Shown here: positions 48,897 through 56,071 of the stretch, piece by piece
Position numbering within the stretch: the first letter of the stretch is position 1
Layout of the letters: the number at the start of each line of letters is the position of its first letter
Assembly (NCBI GenBank): GCA_049890195.1
Contig: JBMHBY010000003.1
Location: 248,001 to 312,000, forward strand
Source: JAYQKL01 sp049890195
Lineage (GTDB): Bacteria; Pseudomonadota; Alphaproteobacteria; RS24
Length of the DNA stretch: 64,000 nt
Reading direction: 5' to 3'
Program-made: the position numbers and the translations under genes
The notes under the pieces: generated by a model
What the model was told of the DNA's origin: nothing
What the model saw: only the letters and a program-made list of their open reading frames with translations
Databases searched by the model: none

Positions 48897-50468
48897 ATGA
48901 CAGCCTCATGCCTCACCAGACTCCTTGATAAACTTGGCAGCCTGTCCGGCCGGCAGGTGCTGGGGCTGAATTTTACGCTGGGCGCCGTGTTGGTCCTGAC
49001 TCTGCCGCCGACGGGCCTGTGGTTTCTTGCGCCGGGCGTTTTGCCGCTGTTCTTTTTGACGCTGGACACAGGGGGCCCGATGAGCCGCAGTGCGGGGTTC
49101 TGGCGGGGGTGGGCGTTTTATTTTGGTTATTTCCTGATCGGGTTGTACTGGTTGGGCGGCGCATTTTTGGTTGAGGCCGATATGTTTTTCTGGCTGATGC
49201 CGTTCGCTGTGACTTTGCTTCCGGCCGGCCTGGCGTTGTTTTACGGCGTGGCGGTGGTGGCCTGGCTGGAATTTTGCCGCCGGTTCAGGCCTGCCGCCTT
49301 GGCACGGCTGTTGCTGTTTGTTTTGGTGATGATGCTGGCGGATTATGTTCGCGGTCATGTGTTGACCGGATTTCCCTGGAATCTTCCGGGCATGGCGCTG
49401 CTGGGCTGGTTGCCCTTGGCCCAATCAGCGGCGGTTTGGGGGGTCTATGGGCTGGGTGTCATGGTCTGGATTTTCGGCCTGCTGCCCGTCATCGCCCGTC
49501 ATCATAAGCCATTGGCGGCGGCCCTGCTTTTGACAATGACGGCTGTCGCTGGGGCGGGATTCATGCGCCTCAAGGAGCGGCCCACACCCCAGGACACGCC
49601 CCAACCCATTATCAGGATTGTGCAGCCGCATTTGGCGCAGGCCGAGAAATGGGATCCGGCTTTGCGGCGTGCTCACCTTGAAAAGACGATCAGTCTGACC
49701 AGCCGCCCGTTTGTTGCCAAACCTGATCTGGTTATCTGGCCTGAAACGGCGGTGCCGGTTTTGCTTGATCGGGATGAAGGGGTAAGGCGCCATGTTGCGT
49801 CTGTTCTGCCCGGCGGGAGCGGGCTGGTGTCCGGGTCATTGCGGCGTAAAGACCGCGAAGACGGTGGCCGGCCGATAAGTTATAACAGCCTTTTTGTTAT
49901 TCAGGACGGCGCGGTCACTGCTCAGTATGACAAACATCATCTGGTGCCGTTTGGCGAATATTTGCCGCTCCAGCCGCTTTTGGAGGCGCTTGGGCTGCGC
50001 CAGTTGACACGGTTGCGCGGCGGGTTTCAGGCCGGACCGGGCCCGGCCTTGCTGTCGGCAGGGTCTGTGCCGCCATTTGTGCCGATGATCTGTTATGAGG
50101 TGATTTTCCCGCGCAGCAGCATGCCGGACACACGCCCGGGCTGGCTGATTAATGTGACAAATGACGGCTGGTTCGGGCAGACCGCCGGTCCGTGGCAGCA
50201 TTTTGCCATGGCGCGGATGCGGGCGATTGAGGAGGGGTTGCCTCTGGCGCGGGCGGCCAATACCGGCATCTCAGCCCTGATTTCCCCGAAGGGGCAGATT
50301 ATCGGCCTCGTGCCGTTGGGGGAGACCGGGGTCATGGATGCCGCTTTGCCATCGGCTTTGGAGACAACCATTTATGCCCGATACGGTGATATGACCTTTT
50401 GGGGGCTGCTCAGCCTCATAGGCGTTGCGGCTTTTATGGTTAATCTGCGCCAAAGGGATGTTCATTGA
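48897..50468 (+). CDS. lnt: Apolipoprotein N-acyltransferase
   Basis: Adds the third acyl chain to bacterial lipoproteins at the outer face of the inner membrane. Eight or so hydrophobic segments occupy the first 220 residues, followed by a nitrilase domain. The catalytic triad is visible: E283 in WPETAVP, the lysine of YDKHHLVPFGEYLP and the cysteine of PMICYEVIFP. 523 residues from the ATG at 48897, with GGGAGGGA close upstream. Confidence 0.95.
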   Translation: MTASCLTRLLDKLGSLSGRQVLGLNFTLGAVLVLTLPPTGLWFLAPGVLPLFFLTLDTGGPMSRSAGFWRGWAFYFGYFLIGLYWLGGAFLVEADMFFWLMPFAVTLLPAGLALFYGVAVVAWLEFCRRFRPAALARLLLFVLVMMLADYVRGHVLTGFPWNLPGMALLGWLPLAQSAAVWGVYGLGVMVWIFGLLPVIARHHKPLAAALLLTMTAVAGAGFMRLKERPTPQDTPQPIIRIVQPHLAQAEKWDPALRRAHLEKTISLTSRPFVAKPDLVIWPETAVPVLLDRDEGVRRHVASVLPGGSGLVSGSLRRKDREDGGRPISYNSLFVIQDGAVTAQYDKHHLVPFGEYLPLQPLLEALGLRQLTRLRGGFQAGPGPALLSAGSVPPFVPMICYEVIFPRSSMPDTRPGWLINVTNDGWFGQTAGPWQHFAMARMRAIEEGLPLARAANTGISALISPKGQIIGLVPLGETGVMDAALPSALETTIYARYGDMTFWGLLSLIGVAAFMVNLRQRDVH

Positions 50469-50492
50469 CCTTGAAATTCCTTATTTGATATT
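50465..50492 (+). promoter_or_regulatory. Possible sigma-70 promoter before the xre/metK genes
   Basis: TTGACC (50465-50470), 16 bases, GATATT (50487-50492) in a markedly AT-rich 80-base gap. It begins at the very end of lnt. Spacing is one base short of the optimum. Confidence 0.35.
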
Positions 50493-50548
50493 GACTTAAA
50501 AATCTGGATAATAAATCCAAGGCACAACAAAAATAAAAGAAGGGTGTC

Positions 50549-50971
50549 ATGTCTCTCAAGAAAACATCTGCTGTTGACCGGCATATCGGTCAAAGGCTCA
50601 GATTGCAGCGCATCAATCTGGGCATGAGTCAAGAAGCGCTGGGGGAGCGCGTCAATCTTACATTCCAACAAATTCAAAAATATGAAAAAGGGGTGAACCG
50701 CGTCTCCGCGGCGCGCCTGTTTGAATTTTCATTGGTTCTCAATGTGGAGATTTCGTATTTTTATGAGGGCATCAAGCCGCCGCCCAAAAAGCCCACAGGC
50801 ATGCAGGAAAGCATGAATGTCAGGGACTTCATGGATTTCGTCTCCAGTCATGAGGGGATAGCCCTGAACCGGAATTTTGTCCGCATCCGCAACAAAAAGG
50901 TACGTCAAAGCATCATTGACATGACCCGCGCCATGGAAAAGGCGCAACCGGGTCGCCCGCGGCGCCGATGA
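50549..50971 (+). CDS. XRE-family helix-turn-helix regulator upstream of metK
   Basis: N-terminal Cro/CI-type DNA-binding domain at about residues 12-68 (RLRLQRINLGMSQEALGERV; FQQIQKYEKGVNRVSA), then a 70-residue variable, basic C-terminal region ending RPRRR. 140 residues. Short XRE regulators beside metK are conserved in alphaproteobacteria. The target is unknown; the link to methionine/SAM metabolism is by neighbourhood only. AAGAAGGGTG precedes the ATG. Confidence 0.9.
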   Translation: MSLKKTSAVDRHIGQRLRLQRINLGMSQEALGERVNLTFQQIQKYEKGVNRVSAARLFEFSLVLNVEISYFYEGIKPPPKKPTGMQESMNVRDFMDFVSSHEGIALNRNFVRIRNKKVRQSIIDMTRAMEKAQPGRPRRR

Positions 50972-50983
50972 CGCGCACCTTGC

Positions 50984-51061
50984 GGGAAATGATTTCTCCC
51001 TAAGACGTTGCACTCGGGTCTTACTCTTGCTAAACACCCTGTAAAGTAGGGAGTAGCGAGA
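50984..51061 (+). promoter_or_regulatory. Structured metK leader, candidate translational riboswitch
   Basis: Overlapping complementary segments precede the metK ATG (51062). GGGAAA (50984-50989) can pair with TTTCTCCC (50993-51000). The overlapping CTCCCTA (50996-51002) is a perfect 7-base complement of TAGGGAG (51047-51053), which contains the Shine-Dalgarno AGGGAG. AAGAC/GTCTT (51002-51006, 51018-51022) forms a hairpin inside. TCTTGCTA (51025-51032) pairs with TAGCGAGA (51054-51061) with one G-U. These pairings exclude one another in part, which suits a switch. SAM as ligand is only suggested by metK. Confidence 0.5.
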
Positions 51062-52234
51062 ATGCCTAGACAAGATTATATTTTCACCAGTGAATCGGTA
51101 TCCGAAGGCCATCCGGACAAGGTTTGTGACCTGATTTCGGACAGTGTGCTGGACGCCTTTTTGTCCCGCGAGCCGGAGGCCAGAGTTGCGGTCGAGACCT
51201 TGACCACAACCAATCTGATTGTGCTGGCCGGCGAAGTGCGGCCGCAGGGGTTGGTGTCGGCTGAGGAGATGGAAGAGGTGGCCCGCCAGCGTGTCCGTGA
51301 CATCGGGTATGAGCAGGACGGCTTTCATTGGAAAAATGCTGAGGTGCAGGTGCGGGTGCATGCCCAATCCGCGCACATTGCCCAAGGCGTGGATGCCGGC
51401 GACGGCAACAAGGATGAAGGGGCGGGCGACCAGGGCATTATGTTCGGCTATGCCTGCCGTGAAACAGAGACCTTGATGCCGGCCCCCATCGCCTATTCCC
51501 ACCAGATTCTGGCGGATATGGCCAGCCTGCGAAAGAGCGGAGCCGTCAAAGGGTTCGGACCCGACTCCAAAAGCCAGGTTTCCCTGCGTTATGAAAACGG
51601 TCGGCCTGTCGGCGCTGAATCGGTGGTTGTGTCCACCCAGCATGACGAAGACCTATCACAAAATGATGTGCGGGAACTGGTCCGCCCCATCGTGGAGAAT
51701 GTTCTGCCGGACGGCTGGATGTGCCCGGAGGAGGAGTTTTACGTCAACCCGACCGGCACCTTCGTCATTGGCGGGCCTGATGGGGATGCCGGTTTGACCG
51801 GACGAAAAATCATCGTCGACACTTACGGCGGGGCGGCCCCACACGGCGGTGGTGCGTTTTCCGGAAAAGACCCGACCAAGGTCGACCGTTCGGCGGCTTA
51901 TGCCTCGCGGTATCTGGCCAAAAATGTCGTGGCCGCAGGGCTTGCTGACAGATGCTGCATCCAGTTGTCCTACGCCATCGGTGTTTCCAAGCCGCTGTCC
52001 ATTCTGGTTGACACCTACGGCACGGGCAAAACTGAGGAAGCCCAGCTTGAGGCGGTTCTGGGCAAGGTCATGGATTTGTCGCCACGCGGCATCCGTACCC
52101 ATCTCGGTCTCAACAAGCCGATTTACGCCCGTACCGCGGCGTATGGGCATTTTGGGCGTCACCCCGATGAAGATGGCGGGTTTTCCTGGGAACGCACAGA
52201 TCTGGCCGAGGCCATCAAGGCCGAATTGACCTGA
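51062..52234 (+). CDS. metK: S-adenosylmethionine synthetase
   Basis: Makes SAM from ATP and methionine, supplying the methyltransferases in this window (rsmI, miaB, trmB). FTSESVSEGHPDKVCD opens the protein; GAGDQGIMFGYA and GGGAFSGKDPTKVDRS are the two PROSITE-type signatures. 390 residues, full length. AGGGAG eight bases upstream is the Shine-Dalgarno and is part of a structured leader. trmB starts directly after the stop. Confidence 0.98.
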   Translation: MPRQDYIFTSESVSEGHPDKVCDLISDSVLDAFLSREPEARVAVETLTTTNLIVLAGEVRPQGLVSAEEMEEVARQRVRDIGYEQDGFHWKNAEVQVRVHAQSAHIAQGVDAGDGNKDEGAGDQGIMFGYACRETETLMPAPIAYSHQILADMASLRKSGAVKGFGPDSKSQVSLRYENGRPVGAESVVVSTQHDEDLSQNDVRELVRPIVENVLPDGWMCPEEEFYVNPTGTFVIGGPDGDAGLTGRKIIVDTYGGAAPHGGGAFSGKDPTKVDRSAAYASRYLAKNVVAAGLADRCCIQLSYAIGVSKPLSILVDTYGTGKTEEAQLEAVLGKVMDLSPRGIRTHLGLNKPIYARTAAYGHFGRHPDEDGGFSWERTDLAEAIKAELT

Positions 52235-52939
52235 ATGTCTGCCGACCGCATCCGTCGCCATGTCTATGGCCGTCGGCAGGGTCACAAGTTGCATCCACGC
52301 CAGGCCGGTTTGGTGGCGGACATGCTGCCGGCTTTGCGGGTGCCCCAAGCCCCGTTTGACCCGGCCGGTCTATTCGGGGTTCCTCCGCAATCTGTCGCTT
52401 TGGAAATCGGTTTTGGCGGTGGTGAGCATCTGGCCCGGAAAGCGGCGCTGGAGCCATATACCGGCTTTATCGGCTGTGAGCCGTTTCTCAACGGGGTTGC
52501 CAAACTTTTGATGGAGATTGAGGCGCAGTCGCTCGGGAACATCCGCATCCATGACAATGACGCCCGCGATTTGATGGAATGGCTGCCCGATGCCTGTCTT
52601 GACAGGATTTACCTTTTGTATCCGGATCCCTGGCCGAAAACCCGTCACCATAAGCGCCGCTTCATCGTTCCTGACAATCTGCAACAATTCTTCCGTATAT
52701 TAAAACCCAACGGTGAACTGATGGTGGCCAGTGATATTCCGCATTACATCATGTGGACCTTGTCGCACATCCGGCAGCATGGCGGCTTTGCATGGCAGGC
52801 CGGGGCTGCCGATGACTGGCGTCTGCCGCCCCCGGGATGGCAACCAACCCGCTATGAGCAAAAAGCTTTGCGCGAGGGGCGCACACCGACATATCTGTAT
52901 TTCCGCCGCCTTGCCGCAAGAGGTCCTGCAGCGCTTTAG
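52235..52939 (+). CDS. trmB: tRNA (guanine-N7-)-methyltransferase
   Basis: Methylates G46 of tRNA using SAM. LEIGFGGGEHLARKA is SAM motif I, and IYLLYPDPWPKTRHHKRR the diagnostic active-site block. GELMVASDIPHYIMW follows, and TRYEQKALREGRTPTYLYF closes the domain. 234 residues, with a basic N-terminus RRHVYGRRQGHKL typical of alphaproteobacteria. Its ATG directly follows the metK stop. Confidence 0.96.
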   Translation: MSADRIRRHVYGRRQGHKLHPRQAGLVADMLPALRVPQAPFDPAGLFGVPPQSVALEIGFGGGEHLARKAALEPYTGFIGCEPFLNGVAKLLMEIEAQSLGNIRIHDNDARDLMEWLPDACLDRIYLLYPDPWPKTRHHKRRFIVPDNLQQFFRILKPNGELMVASDIPHYIMWTLSHIRQHGGFAWQAGAADDWRLPPPGWQPTRYEQKALREGRTPTYLYFRRLAARGPAAL

Positions 52940-52942
52940 GGC

Positions 52943-52970
52943 TTGCAATTTTGCTTTTGATGGCTATTAT
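52943..52970 (+). promoter_or_regulatory. Probable sigma-70 promoter of the rimP-nusA-infB operon
   Basis: TTGCAA (52943-52948), 16 bases, TATTAT (52965-52970), immediately after trmB and about 108 bases before rimP. The -10 matches five of six consensus bases and the -35 four. Confidence 0.5.
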
Positions 52971-53077
52971 GCCCCCAACAATCTGCTTCTTATCAAAGTG
53001 GGATGGTCGCCCGGACCCCCGCTTTTTTTAATGGCGGATTGGCGCCCCTGCAAAGCGGGCAACAGAAAGTGGTGAGC

Positions 53078-53650
53078 ATGGCCAACCGTGAACAGGACAG
53101 CATTTCCCCCGCGCGTTACGCGCATTTGCAGGCACCGGGCCCGGCCCGTCCGCTGTTGGAGATTGTGACGCCTGTGGTTGAGGATTTGGGTTATGCGTTG
53201 CTGCGGATCCGCATGACCGGCGACAATGCCAATACGGTGGTGCAGGTCATGGCTGTTGGGCCGGACGGGACAATGACGGTTGAGGGTTGCGAAAAGATCA
53301 GCCGCAGCCTGTCGGCGGTCCTGGATGTGGAGGACCCGATCAAGGCGGCTTATGTGCTTGAGGTGTCCTCCCCGGGCATGGCCCGCCCCCTGTGCCGGCC
53401 GCAGGATTTCAATGACTGGGTTGGTCTGGAGGCCAAGCTGGAATTGAAACACCCGATTGACGGGCAAAAGCGGTTTCGCGGGCGCCTGAGCGGGTTTGAT
53501 GATGGAGAGGCGTTGCTGCAGGTGGCGCTGGATGGGTTTGATGAACCGCAGGTATTGGGGTTCAGGATTGAGGATATTGCCGAGGCGCGGCTGGTGGCGA
53601 ATGACGAAATGATGCAGGCCAGCCTGAAGGCGTCAAAAGGCAAAGTTTGA
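53078..53650 (+). CDS. rimP: Ribosome maturation factor RimP
   Basis: Assists 30S subunit assembly. The N-terminal RPLLEIVTPVVEDLGYALLRI and the centre VEGCEKISRSLSAVLDVEDPI plus YVLEVSSPGMARPLCRPQDF are conserved blocks; a C-terminal SH3-like domain ends IEDIAEARLV. 190 residues from the ATG at 53078. The open frame upstream runs through the probable leader and is not conserved. First gene of the nusA operon. Confidence 0.95.
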   Translation: MANREQDSISPARYAHLQAPGPARPLLEIVTPVVEDLGYALLRIRMTGDNANTVVQVMAVGPDGTMTVEGCEKISRSLSAVLDVEDPIKAAYVLEVSSPGMARPLCRPQDFNDWVGLEAKLELKHPIDGQKRFRGRLSGFDDGEALLQVALDGFDEPQVLGFRIEDIAEARLVANDEMMQASLKASKGKV

Positions 53651-53714
53651 AATGAAAAGGCAGAAATGGTCGGCCCACGCGCCGGCCCCTGTAGAAAGCT
53701 AGACGGAGAGAGAC

Positions 53715-55409
53715 ATGGCTACGGGCATTAGTGCTAACAAGTTGGAACTTTTACAGATTGCGGAGGCGGTCGCACGTGAAAAGGGCATTGAACCTGCCAT
53801 TGTGCTAGAGGCTATGTCCGACGCCATCCAACGGGCGGCAAAAGCCCGCTATGGGTCTGAAAATGACATTCGCGCTGACATTGACCCCAAAACCGGGGAC
53901 ACCAATCTGCGCCGCGTGTTCACGGTTGTCGAGGTGGTTGAGAATGAGGCGGTTGAAATCAGCCTGACGGAGGCCCAGAAAGACAATCCTGACGCGGCTT
54001 TGGGCGATGAGTTGAGTGACCCGCTGCCGCCGATTGAGTTCGGTCGCATTGCCACCCAGACAGCCAAGCAGGTGATTGTGCAGAAGGTCCGTGATGCTGA
54101 ACGCGAAAACCAGTATGAGGAATACAAGGACCGTGTCGGCGAGATCGCCTCCGGCATCGTCAAGCGGGTGGAATATGGGAATGTCGTCGTTGATTTGGGT
54201 CGCGGCGAGGCGATGCTGCGCCGTGACAACCTCATTCCGCGGGAGGTTTTCCGGGTCAATGACCGCATTCGGGCCTACATTCAGGATGTCCGGCGTGAAC
54301 AGCGCGGCCCTCAAATCCTGCTGTCCAGAACCGATCCGGCCTTCATGGCGAAGCTGTTTGCCCAAGAGGTGCCGGAAGTTTATGACGGGGTGATTGAAAT
54401 TCGTTCTGTCGCCCGTGACCCGGGCAGTCGCGCCAAAATTGCCGTGATCTCCAATGATGGCAGCATTGATCCGGTCGGGGCTTGTGTCGGTATGCGGGGC
54501 AGCCGTGTGCAGGCCGTGGTCAATGAGCTGCAGGGGGAAAAGGTGGACATCATTCCATGGACGGAAGATTCCGCCAGCTTCATCGTCAATGCCCTGGCGC
54601 CGGCCGAAGTGTCCAAAGTGGTGCTGGACGAGGACACCCAGCGTATTGAGGTCTGTGTCCCTGATGACCAGTTGAGCCTGGCCATTGGACGCCGTGGCCA
54701 GAATGTCCGCTTGGCTTCGCAGCTGACCCAATGGGATATTGACATCATGACCGAGGCGGAAGAGTCGGAGCGGCGTCAGGCGGAATTTGCCGAGCGCACG
54801 GAAAACTTTATGAATGCGCTGGATGTGGATGAGATGATCGCACAGCTTCTGGCATCTGAAGGTTTCGCGGTGGTTGAAGAGGTTGCCTATGTGCCGCTTG
54901 AGGAGATTACCTATATTGAAGGCTTTGATGAGGAGACGGCTGAAGAGCTGCAGCGCCGCGCCCTGGACTTTATTGACCGTCAGAATGCCGAATTGGACGA
55001 GGAGCGCAAAACACTCGGCGTTGCCGATGACCTGTTGGAGGTTGAAGGCTTGACTTTGCAGATGCTGGTGGCGCTTGGCAAAAATGACGTGTTTACGGCA
55101 GAGGATTTTGCCGGCTGCATCCCCGACGATCTTGTCGGCTGGACAGAGACCGTTGACGGCCAGCGTGTCCGCCAGCCGGGGATACTGGACGGGTTTGATG
55201 TGTCCGCGGAGGATGCGGAGCACATGATCATGTCCACCCGCGTTCAGGTCGGCTGGATCACGCAGGAGGAACTCGATGCGCAACAGGCGGAGGAGCTCCC
55301 GGAAGGCGAGGATCAGGACGGCGCTGAGGCGGAGATTGCCGACGTGCCGGAGCCAGAGGCGGTTTCGGCAACGCCGGCCCCTGAAGCGGACGGGGAAACG
55401 GTCGCCTAG
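53715..55409 (+). CDS. nusA: Transcription termination/antitermination factor NusA
   Basis: RNA-polymerase-binding factor for pausing, termination and antitermination. The N-terminal polymerase-binding domain is about 1-130, S1 about 138-200 (GIVKRVEYGNVVVDLG), and the two KH domains about 205-345 (GACVGMRGSRVQAVVNEL; LAIGRRGQNVRLA). Two C-terminal helical repeats follow, then an acidic Glu/Ala/Pro tail of about 50 residues. 564 residues. Confidence 0.97.
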   Translation: MATGISANKLELLQIAEAVAREKGIEPAIVLEAMSDAIQRAAKARYGSENDIRADIDPKTGDTNLRRVFTVVEVVENEAVEISLTEAQKDNPDAALGDELSDPLPPIEFGRIATQTAKQVIVQKVRDAERENQYEEYKDRVGEIASGIVKRVEYGNVVVDLGRGEAMLRRDNLIPREVFRVNDRIRAYIQDVRREQRGPQILLSRTDPAFMAKLFAQEVPEVYDGVIEIRSVARDPGSRAKIAVISNDGSIDPVGACVGMRGSRVQAVVNELQGEKVDIIPWTEDSASFIVNALAPAEVSKVVLDEDTQRIEVCVPDDQLSLAIGRRGQNVRLASQLTQWDIDIMTEAEESERRQAEFAERTENFMNALDVDEMIAQLLASEGFAVVEEVAYVPLEEITYIEGFDEETAEELQRRALDFIDRQNAELDEERKTLGVADDLLEVEGLTLQMLVALGKNDVFTAEDFAGCIPDDLVGWTETVDGQRVRQPGILDGFDVSAEDAEHMIMSTRVQVGWITQEELDAQQAEELPEGEDQDGAEAEIADVPEPEAVSATPAPEADGETVA

Positions 55410-55442
55410 GCTGACGTCTGGGTCGGCCGCCAGGAGCTGCTT

Positions 55443-56060
55443 GTGGTGCAGCGCGAGCACAAAATATGTTTGGTCAGCGGATCTGAAAAGACTGAACATT
55501 TGGTGCGGCTGGTCATTGCCCCTGATGGCAAGGCTCTGCCCGATTTGTCCGGCAAGGCGCCGGGGCCGGGGTTGTGGGTCGCCGCCGACAAGGCGCTTAT
55601 CGAGCAGGCGTTCCGGCAGGGTCTTTTTGTGGATGAGGCCGGTCAACCGGTGGCCTGCCCGCCTGATTTTTTTGGGCTGCTGGAGCGCCAGATGGAGGCC
55701 CGGCTGCTGAATTTGTTGGGCTTGGCCCGTCGCGCCGGTGCTTTGATGGTCGGTTACACCAAGGTTGAGGCGGCCTTGAAAAAGGGGGAGGCGCAACTGG
55801 TTTTGTCGGCTGCTGATGCGGCGGCGGACGGGCGGTCCAAAATCGCGGCCTTGGGGCGGCGTCGGAATGTGCAGGTGGCTGATGTGTTGTCTGTCGATGC
55901 CTTGAGCAAAGCGCTGGGGCTGGAAAATGTGGTCCATGCGGCGGTCACCGAAAAAGGCTGGTCTGATCGCGTGGGACAGGATATATCTCGAATGGCTCTT
56001 TACCATGGCGAGGTTATGAACTTAGATGGAGGGGGCTTGAAACAGCGCCCAGAGGAATGA
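55443..56060 (+). CDS. YlxR (DUF448) RNA-binding protein fused to an L7Ae-like domain
   Basis: Alphaproteobacterial long form: YlxR domain at about 1-75 (HLVRLVIAPDGKALPDLSGKAP, PGLWVAADKALIEQA) and L7Ae-like domain at about 88-190 (LNLLGLARRAGALMVGYTKV). 205 residues. The start is GTG at 55443 with AGGAG six bases upstream. The usual YlxR opening R-x-C-(I/V)-V-(T/S) reads H-K-I-C-L-V-S here. Located between nusA and infB as usual; its function in the operon is not settled. Confidence 0.9.
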   Translation: MVQREHKICLVSGSEKTEHLVRLVIAPDGKALPDLSGKAPGPGLWVAADKALIEQAFRQGLFVDEAGQPVACPPDFFGLLERQMEARLLNLLGLARRAGALMVGYTKVEAALKKGEAQLVLSAADAAADGRSKIAALGRRRNVQVADVLSVDALSKALGLENVVHAAVTEKGWSDRVGQDISRMALYHGEVMNLDGGGLKQRPEE

Positions 56061-56071
56061 GACGGCAGACT

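Noticed and set aside
50972..51061. Known SAM/SAH or SAM-II riboswitch before metK
   Set aside because: The anti-Shine-Dalgarno segment is 5' of, not inside, the central hairpin loop, and the conserved SAM-II 3' segment is not seen, so only a generic candidate is reported.
53805..56006. A 733-codon open frame on the minus strand
   Set aside because: It is opposite nusA and ylxR, which are unmistakable; long antisense frames are expected from GC-biased third positions.
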